Assembly (NCBI GenBank): GCA_963771305.1
Contig: CAVYTS010000025.1
Coordinates: 423,615-487,614, forward strand
Direction: 5' to 3'
Length of the DNA: 64,000 bases
Source of the DNA: CAJCIT01 sp963771305
GTDB lineage: Bacteria > Acidobacteriota > Terriglobia > Bryobacterales > Bryobacteraceae
This document shows, one piece after another, positions 8,450-17,068 of the stretch. The notes under the pieces are model-generated. The model saw nothing but the letters and a program-made list of their open reading frames with translations, was not told where the DNA came from and did no database searches. Position numbers and translations under genes: made by a program. The stretch's first letter is position 1. Every line of letters begins with the position of its first letter.

Positions 8450-9580
8450 CTAGGCCTTCACCTCGCTCATCATCTTCACGAAATCGTGGAACAGGTAGTG
8501 CGAGTCGTGGGGACCGGGCGCAGCCTCCGGATGGTATTGCACGCAAAACAGTGGCTCTTTCTTGTGGCGTAATCCTTCCACCGTGTCATCGTTCAGATTG
8601 ATATGCGAAATCTCGACCTCCGAATCTCGTAACGAATCCGGGTGCACCGCGAAGCCGTGGTTCTGTGACGTAATCTCAACGCGGCCCGTTCGGTGATTCA
8701 GGACCGGATGATTCGCACCGTGATGTCCGAACTTCAGCTTGTAGGTCTTCCCGCCCAAAGCCAACCCCAGAATTTGATGACCCAGGCATATGCCGAAGAT
8801 CGGAACGCGTCCAATTAGCTTGCGCACGTGCGCGGCCTGCGCGGCCAGCGGCTCGGGATCACCGGGACCGTTGGAAAGAAACACGCCATCGGGCTTAAGG
8901 CTGAGAACGTCTTCCGCCGTCGCATCCGCCGGCACGACGGTTACGCGCGACCCGACATTCACCAGGTGGCGAAGAATGTTGCGCTTGATGCCATAGTCAT
9001 ACGCGACCACATGGAAGCGCTCCTCGGACCTCTCCACGGTCTTGTCGGAAACGGAGACCGGCACAACCGGCTCGGTCCACGAGTAGCTTTGTTTGGTGGA
9101 CACCTGCGAAACGAGGTTTTGTCCGGCCATGGATGGCGACTGGCGAACCAGCCTCGTCAGTTCAGCCGGATCATGCTCGCCGACTGCGATCATGCCACGC
9201 ATCGCGCCTCTGTCGCGAAGCAACCGCACCAAGCGCCGCGTGTCTACTTCGGCGATTACCGGTATGCCGTGCTTCGCTAAGAAGTGCTCGGCTTTCTCTT
9301 CCGATCTCCAGTTACTGACAACTGGCGAAATCTCCCGGACAACTAGCCCTTCGATGAACGGGCCGGTGGACTCATTGTCCGCCCGGTTCGATCCGTAGTT
9401 TCCAATTTGCGGATACGTCAGAACGACGATTTGCCCGGTATAGGAAGGATCAGTGAAGATCTCCTGGTATCCGGTAATGGCTGTGTTGAACACAACCTCT
9501 CCAGTTCGCTGCGTGGGCGCACCAAAGCTTACTCCCTCGAAGATCGAACCGTCTTCCAGGACGAGAACTGCTTTCTCCAA
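8450..9580 (-). CDS. carA: Carbamoyl-phosphate synthase small subunit (glutamine amidotransferase)
   Basis: A 376-residue CarA. The N-terminal domain with VLEDGSIFEG and the SYTGQIVVLTYPQIGNYG segment is followed by a class I glutamine amidotransferase domain with the nucleophile in FGICLGHQ and the His/Glu pair in VQYHPEAAPGP. It hydrolyses glutamine and passes ammonia to CarB. The start is a TTG at 9580 with a GGAG ribosome site 8 bases upstream. carB follows one base after the stop. No leader peptide or PyrR-type attenuator is evident upstream. Confidence 0.98.
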   Translation of the reverse strand: MEKAVLVLEDGSIFEGVSFGAPTQRTGEVVFNTAITGYQEIFTDPSYTGQIVVLTYPQIGNYGSNRADNESTGPFIEGLVVREISPVVSNWRSEEKAEHFLAKHGIPVIAEVDTRRLVRLLRDRGAMRGMIAVGEHDPAELTRLVRQSPSMAGQNLVSQVSTKQSYSWTEPVVPVSVSDKTVERSEERFHVVAYDYGIKRNILRHLVNVGSRVTVVPADATAEDVLSLKPDGVFLSNGPGDPEPLAAQAAHVRKLIGRVPIFGICLGHQILGLALGGKTYKLKFGHHGANHPVLNHRTGRVEITSQNHGFAVHPDSLRDSEVEISHINLNDDTVEGLRHKKEPLFCVQYHPEAAPGPHDSHYLFHDFVKMMSEVKA

Positions 9581-9900
9581 CTGTTAGGCTCCTCAACTTG
9601 ATGGGACTCCGCGAGGACTCGCGGCAGATCGGTGGGCCGATCACTTTATTGGATCACGTTTTGCGCCCCACTTCAATCAATTGGCCGAAGAACTGTAACG
9701 GGACACGGATGCAGGTTGCCCCGTATCGGATCCACGCAGACCGCGGATTCGTCCGTTCGATGCACAAGACTTCAGGCATCGTGCTATCTTGCAATCACAT
9801 GCGTGGGATGCAGGCGCCCGAAAGGGCCTCTTCGTGCACCCGGCATTGTGCCCAACCTTGAGCAAGTACTTAGCCTCGGGGCTAGCCGTAAGTAATTTAG
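9581..9900. other. Divergent intergenic region between carA and metX
   Basis: 320 bases that must hold promoters for both carA (leftward) and metX (rightward). I looked for SAM- or SAH-type riboswitch cores before metX and did not recognise one. Short GC-rich hairpins (for example around 9820-9835) are present but not diagnostic. Confidence 0.5.
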
Positions 9901-11019
9901 ATGGCATCCACCGTTGAAACCCAAACCGTTCGTTTTCCCTCGCTGGCTCTTGATTGCGGCATCAGTTTGTTGCAAGTCGACATCGCGTACGAGACCTACG
10001 GCGAACTGAACGCCGATCGCACCAACGCCATCTTGGTGCTTCACGCCTTCTCAGGCGATGCCCACGCCGCCGGCATCAGTAAGGATTCAGGCCAGCCGGG
10101 CTGGTGGTCCAACATGATCGGGCAGGGTCTCGGCCTGGACACCGATCGCTACTTCGTGATTTGCTCCAACGTGCTGGGCGGCTGCCGCGGCACCACCGGA
10201 CCCAGTTCCATCCATCCGGCAACCGGCGAGCGCTATGCCATGCGGTTCCCAGTCATCACCATCGGTGACATGGTCCGGCTGCAGAAACAACTGATTGATT
10301 ACTTGGGAATCAAGCGTCTCCTCACCGTCACAGGCGGATCCATGGGCGGGATGCAGGCCCTTGAGTGGGCTGTTTCCTATCCGGAGTCGGTGGCCTCGGC
10401 GATTCCAGTAGCGACCACCGCTCGCCACAGCGCGCAACAGATTGCGTTCAACGAAGTCGGCAGGCAGGCTGTCATGGCGGACCCCGACTGGAACGAAGGA
10501 AATTACTACGATGTAAAACCTCCTGCGCGTGGCTTGGCGGTTGCGCGCATGGTGGGGCATATCACGTACATGAGCGACGCCTCGATGCGTGATAAATTCG
10601 GGCGTCGCCTGCGCGATAAAGACGCGTTTGGCTTCGACTTTTCGGTGGACTTCGAGGTCGAGAGCTATTTGCGTTATCGCGGCAGCCAGTTTGTGAATCG
10701 TTTCGATGCGAATTCCTACTTGTACATCACCAAGGCCATGGACTACTTCGACCTAGCCGCCGGCAATCCGTCGCTGGCTGCAGCCTTCGACAAGACCAGG
10801 GCTCGCTTCCTGGTCATCAGCTTCACCTCAGATTGGCTGTATCCCACCTACCAGTCTCTTGAAATCGTCAGCGCGCTCCGGGGCCGCAATGTGAATGTGG
10901 CATTCTGCGAACTCCAAGCCAGTTATGGCCACGACTCATTCCTTCTCGAGACCAAGGAGCAGTCACAAATGATCCGCGGATTCCTGCGGAGCGTGGAGCA
11001 GGACCAGGAGATTCGATGA
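9901..11019 (+). CDS. metX: Homoserine O-acetyltransferase MetX
   Basis: A 372-residue alpha/beta-hydrolase-fold acyltransferase. The nucleophile elbow GGSMGGMQALEW (Ser near residue 147) and the later acidic and histidine positions (ISFTSDWLYP; SYGHDSFLLE) are the MetX pattern, as are LHAFSGDAHAAG and GGCRGTTGPSS. It activates homoserine for methionine synthesis in the cytoplasm; some relatives use succinyl-CoA, which the sequence does not settle for me. The stop overlaps the metW start by ATGA, so the two are co-translated. Confidence 0.95.
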   Translation: MASTVETQTVRFPSLALDCGISLLQVDIAYETYGELNADRTNAILVLHAFSGDAHAAGISKDSGQPGWWSNMIGQGLGLDTDRYFVICSNVLGGCRGTTGPSSIHPATGERYAMRFPVITIGDMVRLQKQLIDYLGIKRLLTVTGGSMGGMQALEWAVSYPESVASAIPVATTARHSAQQIAFNEVGRQAVMADPDWNEGNYYDVKPPARGLAVARMVGHITYMSDASMRDKFGRRLRDKDAFGFDFSVDFEVESYLRYRGSQFVNRFDANSYLYITKAMDYFDLAAGNPSLAAAFDKTRARFLVISFTSDWLYPTYQSLEIVSALRGRNVNVAFCELQASYGHDSFLLETKEQSQMIRGFLRSVEQDQEIR

Positions 11020-11642
11020 CCCACGCCGAACATCAGGCCGTAACTGAATTCCTGCTCGAGCGCCGCGACTACGCCATGATTGCCGAAATCGTAGAGCCGG
11101 GCTCTCGCGTGCTTGACCTGGGCTGCGGCGGCGGCGAGTTGCTGGCCTGGCTTCGCGAGAACAAGCGTGTGGATGCTCGCGGTGTGGAAATCAGCGGCGA
11201 AAAGGTTCAGAAGGCGATCGCTCGCGGAGTCTCCGTTTACCAGGGTGACATCGATCAAGGACTGGCCGACTATCCCGACGCCGCCTTCGACTTCGTGATC
11301 CTCAGCCAGACACTACAGGAAATGCGTTACCCCTTGCGTGTGCTCACGCAGATGCTGCGGGTAGGCCGCCGAGCAATTGTCTCGTTCCCCAATTTCGGAC
11401 ACTGGAGCGTGCGCATGGCGCACCTCTTCAGCGGACGCGCTCCCAGAACGGAGCTTTTCCCCTACGACTGGTACGATTCCCCGAATCTGCACTTCCTCAC
11501 TGTTGAAGACTTCATCCTGTTGTGCCGCCAGCAGCGTTGGGCCATCGAACGACAAGTATTTCTACGCGGCGACAAAGAAATACACCTCCTTCGGAATCTA
11601 TTGACCGAGGTCGCTGTCTTCTCCATCACCAAAACAGCCTAG
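11016..11642 (+). CDS. metW: MetW, methyltransferase-fold partner of MetX
   Basis: A 208-residue protein with a class I methyltransferase fold: motif I VLDLGCGGGELL near residues 33-44, then DFVILSQTLQEM and the FPNFGHW...WYDSPNLHF segments that mark MetW. MetW is known as the obligate partner of MetX in many bacteria lacking MetA. It overlaps metX by four bases, which supports a complex made from one transcript. No methyl acceptor can be named from sequence. Confidence 0.93.
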   Translation: MTHAEHQAVTEFLLERRDYAMIAEIVEPGSRVLDLGCGGGELLAWLRENKRVDARGVEISGEKVQKAIARGVSVYQGDIDQGLADYPDAAFDFVILSQTLQEMRYPLRVLTQMLRVGRRAIVSFPNFGHWSVRMAHLFSGRAPRTELFPYDWYDSPNLHFLTVEDFILLCRQQRWAIERQVFLRGDKEIHLLRNLLTEVAVFSITKTA

Positions 11643-11759
11643 TCGCCACAGCCACTTGGCGGTTACGGGCGCCTTTCAACACACTTCCCTCATCTTGCAA
11701 ATCAAGCCTACTGAGTTTCGAGGATTGCACTCGGCTTTGAGACCCGATACCGTTCCCCT

Positions 11760-12827
11760 ATGCCCATCCCAACCGAGCCCATTGGCAGCATCCCTCGGCC
11801 AGCAGAATTGATTGACGCGATTCGCAAACAGCAAGACGGGAGCATTGAGCCCTCGGACTTCCTCCGGATCATTGATGAAGCATTGCGAGACACTATCCGA
11901 CGCTTCGAAGAAACCTGCTCGCCAGTGATTTCGGATGGCGAGCAGGCCAAGCCGAGTTTCGCCACCTACCCTCTCAATGGAAGTGACCGGCTCGCTCCCG
12001 ACGGTGTCGTCATCCCGTTCGAGGACGGCCATACTCGCCAACTGCCGCGGTTGACAAGCGGCCCATTTCGGTATGCGATACACGCGGACCAGTATGTTCA
12101 TGAAGCAAAGAAGCTGACGAAGTTGCCCGTCAAGCAGGCGGTTATCGCGCCGTCTGCGCTGAGCCTCTTGTATCCGGCCACCCCCATTCCTGGTTACTCG
12201 CGCGATCAGTTTCTGGAGGATCTGAAGACCGAGGCGGAAGCAGACATACGCCGCTCCCTGGACGCGGGCGCGCATTGCGTCCAAATCGACTTCACCGAGG
12301 GCCGTTTATCACTAAAGCTTGATCCGAGCGGCAGTCTCCTGCGCGCCTTCATCGACTTGAACAATCAGGTGCTCGATCGCTTCACTCCTCTGGAACAAGC
12401 GCGAATCGGTGTGCATACCTGCCCCGGCGGAGATCTGGACCAAACCCACAGCGCGTCCGTTGACTACGCCGGCTTGTTGCCACTGTTATTCGAGTTGAAG
12501 GCCGGCCGATTCTACGTTCAATTGGCCACCGAACCGAACCGGGAGCGCGTGCTTCGGTTGATCGCGGCTCATCTCAAGCCCAACCAAGTCGTTTTCGTCG
12601 GAGTAACCGATCCTCTCGATCCGGAAGTGGAGTCCCCCGAAGAAGTCCGGGAGCGAGTGCTGCAAGCCGCAGCCTTCATTCCTCTGGCTCAATTGGGAAC
12701 CACCGACGACTGCGGCTTTTCGCCGTTTGCCGACGACTGTTCTACTTCAAGAGATGTCGCCTTCGCCAAGATTCGCGCGCGGGTTCAGGGAACCGCCCTT
12801 GCCGAGAAGGCCTTGAACGTCGCCTGA
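11760..12827 (+). CDS. MetE-like cobalamin-independent methionine synthase, catalytic domain only
   Basis: A 355-residue protein matching the C-terminal barrel of MetE, without the N-terminal half found in full-length MetE. It starts with PIPTEPIGSIPRP and shows the zinc-site pattern: GVHTCPGGD (His and Cys), and a late Cys in LGTTDDCGFSPF. Such short MetE-like proteins (archaeal-type MetE and paralogues) transfer a methyl group to homocysteine or a related thiol, with a methyl donor that may differ from methyl-THF-triglutamate. Its place 117 bases after metW points to methionine synthesis. A C-S lyase or other homologue cannot be excluded. Confidence 0.8.
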   Translation: MPIPTEPIGSIPRPAELIDAIRKQQDGSIEPSDFLRIIDEALRDTIRRFEETCSPVISDGEQAKPSFATYPLNGSDRLAPDGVVIPFEDGHTRQLPRLTSGPFRYAIHADQYVHEAKKLTKLPVKQAVIAPSALSLLYPATPIPGYSRDQFLEDLKTEAEADIRRSLDAGAHCVQIDFTEGRLSLKLDPSGSLLRAFIDLNNQVLDRFTPLEQARIGVHTCPGGDLDQTHSASVDYAGLLPLLFELKAGRFYVQLATEPNRERVLRLIAAHLKPNQVVFVGVTDPLDPEVESPEEVRERVLQAAAFIPLAQLGTTDDCGFSPFADDCSTSRDVAFAKIRARVQGTALAEKALNVA

Positions 12828-12857
12828 ACGTTTGTGGCGCGGGCTGGCAGCCTGCTG

Positions 12858-12877
12858 AGCCGAGAGTCATCTCGGCT
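12858..12877. repeat. Dispersed hairpin repeat, copy 1
   Basis: AGCCGAGA-gtca-TCTCGGCT, a perfect 8-bp stem, preceded by GCCTGCTG and followed by a T-rich stretch. Near-identical copies lie at 19315-19334 and 37146-37165. It can also serve as a terminator for the MetE-like gene. Confidence 0.8.
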
Positions 12878-12950
12878 GTTTAGTTTTCCCTTTCGAGACA
12901 AGTCCTGGCAAACCCCCTATAATCAAAGGGTAAAAGGGGTATAGTCCAAC

Positions 12951-14330
12951 TTGTCTGCTGCTGTCCAAGAATTCGTGCGTGCAAGCGAGGATCGATTGCT
13001 CAACGAGCTTCTCGACCTCCTCCGCATTCCAAGCATTAGCACTCTGCCGGAACACAAAGCCGACGTCATTCTCGGCGCCGAGTTCGTTGCCGGTAGTTTG
13101 CGCACGGCTGGTGTCGAAAACGTCGAGGTGATCCCTACCAAGGGTCATCCACTGGTCTATGGTGACTGGCTTCACGCGCCGGGGAAACCAACCGTCCTTT
13201 GTTACGGCCACTACGACGTTCAGCCCCCTGATCCTCTCGAACTCTGGCATACACCGCCCTTTGAGCCATCCATCCGCGACGGCAACATCTATGCCCGCGG
13301 CGCTTGCGATGACAAGGGGCAGATGTACATGCACATCAAGGCCATCGAAGCTCTGCAGGCGGTGCATGGCACACTCCCGGTCAATGTAAAGTTTCTGATC
13401 GAGGGGGAAGAAGAAGTGGGCGGCGAATCAATTTCCGATTACGTGCCCAAACACACCGAGAAGCTGAAAGCGGATGTGGCGCTGGTCTCCGACACCGAAC
13501 TCTTCGCCGACGGAGTGCCCACCCTCTGCATCGGCTTGCGCGGCTTGATGTACATGGAAGTGGAAGCGCAAGGACCAGCGCGTGACCTTCATTCGGGCAT
13601 GTATGGCGGCGCGGCTCCCAATGCCGTATACGGGTTGGTTGAGCTGCTTGCAAAGGCGAAAGACGCCAACGGCCACATCCAAATCCCGGGTGTCTACGAC
13701 GACGTTACCACTCCCGCCCCCGCCGAAGTCGAAAGCTGGCATCGGCTCCCCTTCTCAGAGAAGGAGTTTCTGGAGAATGAAGTCGGATCGTCGCAACTGA
13801 CCGGCGAGCCTGAACAGTCGGTCCTTGCTCGAGTTTGGGCGCGCCCCACCTTTGAGGTGCATGGAATCGCTGGCGGTTTCACCGGAGCTGGCGCTAAAAC
13901 CGTCATCCCGGCCAAGGCAGTGGCGAAGGTCAGCATTCGCCTCGTACCCAACCAGGACCCACAAAAGGTGCTGGCTGCATTCAAGCAGTGGGTGAAAGAC
14001 AATACACCGGCCGGTATTCAGACCCAGATCCGCGTATTGAGCTCAGGGCCGGCCATCTCGGTAAACCCGGATCACCCAGCCATCGACATCGCTGCGAAAG
14101 CCTTCAGCGACATGCTGGGGCGGCCAACGGTCTTTATCCGCAGTGGCGGCTCAATACCGATCGTGGGGGAGTTTGGCACACATCTCGGCATCCCCACCGT
14201 GCTGATGGGATTCGGCCTGCCCGATGATGGTCTCCATTCGCCGAATGAAAAGTATCGGATTAGCAACTACTACACCGGCATCATGACCATCGCGCATTTC
14301 CTCGAAGAATACGGCAAGGCGACAGCATAG
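12951..14330 (+). CDS. M20-family metallopeptidase (dipeptidase-like)
   Basis: A 459-residue zinc peptidase of the M20/ArgE-DapE-CPG2 clan. Metal and catalytic segments are clear: CYGHYDVQPPDP (first His and Asp), GACDDKGQ (bridging Asp), EGEEEVGGES (catalytic and metal Glu), SDTELF (Asp) and the late His in PDDGLHSPNEKY. The dimerisation domain lies between about residues 190 and 330. It would cleave dipeptides or N-acyl amino acids in the cytoplasm; no signal peptide is seen. The start is a TTG at 12951; no better in-frame ATG lies close by. Confidence 0.9.
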   Translation: MSAAVQEFVRASEDRLLNELLDLLRIPSISTLPEHKADVILGAEFVAGSLRTAGVENVEVIPTKGHPLVYGDWLHAPGKPTVLCYGHYDVQPPDPLELWHTPPFEPSIRDGNIYARGACDDKGQMYMHIKAIEALQAVHGTLPVNVKFLIEGEEEVGGESISDYVPKHTEKLKADVALVSDTELFADGVPTLCIGLRGLMYMEVEAQGPARDLHSGMYGGAAPNAVYGLVELLAKAKDANGHIQIPGVYDDVTTPAPAEVESWHRLPFSEKEFLENEVGSSQLTGEPEQSVLARVWARPTFEVHGIAGGFTGAGAKTVIPAKAVAKVSIRLVPNQDPQKVLAAFKQWVKDNTPAGIQTQIRVLSSGPAISVNPDHPAIDIAAKAFSDMLGRPTVFIRSGGSIPIVGEFGTHLGIPTVLMGFGLPDDGLHSPNEKYRISNYYTGIMTIAHFLEEYGKATA

Positions 14331-14365
14331 TAACGGCAAGTCCCGGCGTACCGCCTCACTTGAGG

Positions 14366-16048
14366 ATGTTCACTCCGGATGAAATGGCAACGACACTTAA
14401 TCTCAAGCGCACCGTCCAATCCGAGCAGGTAGCCCGGTCTGCGGGTGTCGTTTCCATCGCCATCTTCATGAGCCGCATTACCGGTCTCGTGCGCGAAATG
14501 GTGATGGCTCAGAAGTTTGGTGCGGGCTTTTCTTACGACGCGTTCCTGCTGGGCTTCCGGATTCCGAATCTGACTCGCGATCTATTCGCTGAAGGTGCGC
14601 TCTCTTCTGCTTTCGTTCCGACATTCACGAAGTACCTCGCTGAGGGCGACAAAGAGGGCGCCGCTCGCCTCTCTAACCTAGTCGCTACGGCGATCATTGC
14701 CATCGTCGGCCTCATTTGCCTGCTGGGCGTAGTTTTCGCGCCGGGCTTGGTCTGGCTTCTCGCGCCGGGCTACGCCGCCGTTCCGGGCAAGTTCGAACTT
14801 GCTGTGCAAATGACTCGCATCATGTTTCCGTTCCTGTTGTTGGTGGCACTCGCCGCCCAGGCCATGGGCATGCTCAACTCGTGCAACGTGTTCGGCGTAC
14901 CGGCTATGGCGTCAACGTTCTTTAACATTGGGTCCGTCATTTTCGGCCTCGTACTGGGCTTTTACATAGGGCCACACATCGGCATTACAGCAATCGAAGG
15001 CATGGCTTATGGCGTCGTTCTCGGCGGCGCGCTGCAACTCGTCTGGCAGATTCCCAGCCTCCGCAGCGCTGGCTTTGCGTTTAAGCTGGACTTCCACTGG
15101 TCCCATCCCGGCTTGCAACAAATTTTCCGGCTGATGATCCCGGCTATCCTTGGCAACGCAGCGGTCCAAATCAATGTCATGGTCAATACCAACTTTGCCT
15201 CACGCCTGTCCGACCCGTTGCGTGGGCCGGACGGGCCCGTCAGTTGGCTAGCCTACGCTTTTCGCTTCATGCAATTGCCGCTCGGCCTGTTCGGCGTAGC
15301 GTTCGCATCAGCAGTTTTGCCGTCGGTCTCACGCAGCGCTGCCTCAGCAAACTATGAGGAGTTCCGTAAGACGCTTTCCCGTTCGCTGAATATGGTTTTC
15401 CTCTTGACCATTCCTTCTTCTATCGGCTTGGCGGTTCTGGGGCGCCCCATTATCGGGGCTATTTTCCAGGGAGGGAAATTCCAGTTTTACGACACCCAGC
15501 AAACCGCGGTCGCACTCTCCTGTTACGCCGTCGGCCTGGTTGGCTATGCCGCTACGAAGATGCTCAACCCGGCCTTCTATGCCTTGGATGAAGCGAATAC
15601 TCCAATGTTCGTGAGCCTGCTTTCCATCCTGGTCAACTTTGGCGTCGCTTGGGTGCTACTGTTCGTCTTTCATCTGGGGCACGCCGCGCTTGCTCTTTCC
15701 ACGTCGGTGGTCGCAATCGTGGCGAGCCTCGTCCTCTTTGAAAGATTGCGCCGCCGATTGGGCGGCATCGAGGGCCGCTATTTGATGCACGGTTTTACTC
15801 GGATCACCGCAGGTTCCATACTCATGGCCTTGCCCGTCTGGGCCGCCAGTTTCCAAATGGCTCGTTGGCTGGGCGTGTCCCGTTGGGCCGATCTGGCGAA
15901 TCTTGCGGTATCACTTCCCGTTGGCCTGCTCGCCTTTGTCATCATCTTGCGATACCTGAAGATCGATGAGGTGCGCTTCGCGCTTGATGTCTTCGCTTCC
16001 CCCTTTCTTTCTCGGCTCCGGACCCTGCGTGCTAAAATTCGAGAATAA
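14366..16048 (+). CDS. murJ: MurJ, lipid II flippase
   Basis: A polytopic membrane protein of about 560 residues with some 14 hydrophobic segments. It shows the MurJ/MviN features: SRITGLVREMVMAQKFG in the first segment, RIPNLTRDLFAEGALSSAFVPTFT, and a later FGVAFASAVLPSVSR. MurJ flips the peptidoglycan precursor lipid II across the inner membrane. The start is uncertain: a TTG at 14360, ATG at 14366 and ATG at 14384 are all in frame. The stop codon abuts the next gene's ATG, so the two are probably co-transcribed. Confidence 0.93.
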   Translation: MFTPDEMATTLNLKRTVQSEQVARSAGVVSIAIFMSRITGLVREMVMAQKFGAGFSYDAFLLGFRIPNLTRDLFAEGALSSAFVPTFTKYLAEGDKEGAARLSNLVATAIIAIVGLICLLGVVFAPGLVWLLAPGYAAVPGKFELAVQMTRIMFPFLLLVALAAQAMGMLNSCNVFGVPAMASTFFNIGSVIFGLVLGFYIGPHIGITAIEGMAYGVVLGGALQLVWQIPSLRSAGFAFKLDFHWSHPGLQQIFRLMIPAILGNAAVQINVMVNTNFASRLSDPLRGPDGPVSWLAYAFRFMQLPLGLFGVAFASAVLPSVSRSAASANYEEFRKTLSRSLNMVFLLTIPSSIGLAVLGRPIIGAIFQGGKFQFYDTQQTAVALSCYAVGLVGYAATKMLNPAFYALDEANTPMFVSLLSILVNFGVAWVLLFVFHLGHAALALSTSVVAIVASLVLFERLRRRLGGIEGRYLMHGFTRITAGSILMALPVWAASFQMARWLGVSRWADLANLAVSLPVGLLAFVIILRYLKIDEVRFALDVFASPFLSRLRTLRAKIRE

Positions 16049-16798
16049 ATGAAGCAAGACCTTGCTCTTGCGGTCGAACTTCAAGCGCTCGATCGTAAGA
16101 TCGCGAGTTTTGAAAAAGAGATCGCCACCCTTCCTCTCCACATCGCAGAGATCGAGAAAAAGCTCGAAGCACACAAACGCAGGCTGGAGGTAGATCGCGC
16201 CGCGCTCTCCGCCAATCAGAGCGAACGTAAGAAACTCGAAGCGGAAATACTGGTTCACGATCAAAAGGTCTCCAAACTGAAGACCCAGATGATCGACGCC
16301 AAGACGAACGATCAGTACCGCGCCTTCCAAAATGAAATCAACTACGGCGAGACTGAAATCCGCAAGGCCGAGGACAGGATCATAGGCTTTATGGAACAGG
16401 CCGAGGCGCTCGACAAGAACGTCCAGGCCGCCGAGGCTGCCCTAAAGATCGAGCAGCAGCAAGTCGCCGCCGAGAAGAAGCTGGCGCAGGATCGCACGGC
16501 GGCCGACCTCAAAGTAGTAAACGAAGCCAAAGCTCATCGAGCCACCCTAGTGGCGCGAATCGATCCAAAGCTCTACACCCGCTACGAAATCGTCAAGAAG
16601 AAGACCCGCGGCACCGCGATCGCCAACGTCGTGGATGAACGCTGTGAGGGTTGCATGATCCAACTGCGGCCGCAGTATTTCCAGGACCTCAAGGCAGGGG
16701 TGGGTTTCCAACTATGCGAAACCTGTGGTCGCATCTTGATCTACAATCCGCCCGTGTCGTTTGAGAACGACATCGCCCCTGCCAGCCAGCACGTCTAA
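16049..16798 (+). CDS. Coiled-coil protein with C-terminal C4 zinc ribbon
   Basis: A 249-residue protein. Residues 5-180 are a long heptad-rich coiled coil (many Lys/Glu, for example IEKKLEAHKRRLE). The end is a four-cysteine zinc ribbon, CEGCMIQL...CETCGRIL. This is the layout of the widespread zf-RING_7/DUF164 family, which has no settled function but is thought to bind nucleic acid or act as an adaptor. It starts immediately after the murJ stop codon. Confidence 0.85.
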   Translation: MKQDLALAVELQALDRKIASFEKEIATLPLHIAEIEKKLEAHKRRLEVDRAALSANQSERKKLEAEILVHDQKVSKLKTQMIDAKTNDQYRAFQNEINYGETEIRKAEDRIIGFMEQAEALDKNVQAAEAALKIEQQQVAAEKKLAQDRTAADLKVVNEAKAHRATLVARIDPKLYTRYEIVKKKTRGTAIANVVDERCEGCMIQLRPQYFQDLKAGVGFQLCETCGRILIYNPPVSFENDIAPASQHV

Positions 16799-16815
16799 GC
16801 GACTCCCCAACGCCA

Positions 16816-16900
16816 GCACTGAACCGCGCGCGTGAGTGTCTGCGTTGAAAACTCCGGCACCGAACCGCGCGCGTCAGCCAGACTCGTCAGGGAGCGGATT
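16816..16900. repeat. REP-like palindromic repeat, two tandem copies
   Basis: GCACTGAACCGCGCGCGTGAG at 16816-16836 and GCACCGAACCGCGCGCGTCAG from 16857, each with a GTTGAAAACT-type spacer. A third copy is at 19192-19220. The GCGCGC core and the flanking CTGA/TCAG arms can fold. Placement between genes in non-coding DNA is typical for REP elements, inferred from three copies in 2.4 kb. Confidence 0.75.
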
Positions 16901-17068
16901 TCGGCCTATTTTCAACAACGTCTTCAAAACAAGTTCTGTTCTTTTCTTCTTCTCCAAGAGTCCGGCCCATCAAGCTCCTAGCCTGCCTGAATTAGTTACA
17001 AACCGATTTCGACTGTGATACTTTGGCCTTTCTGGATAGCCAGGTTCTGCTGTCCTTGGAGGTGCACC

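Noticed and set aside
9700..9900. Possible SAM-type riboswitch upstream of metX
   Set aside because: I looked for the conserved cores of SAM-I, SAM-II and SAH aptamers and could not place any of them; short GC-rich hairpins alone are not enough.
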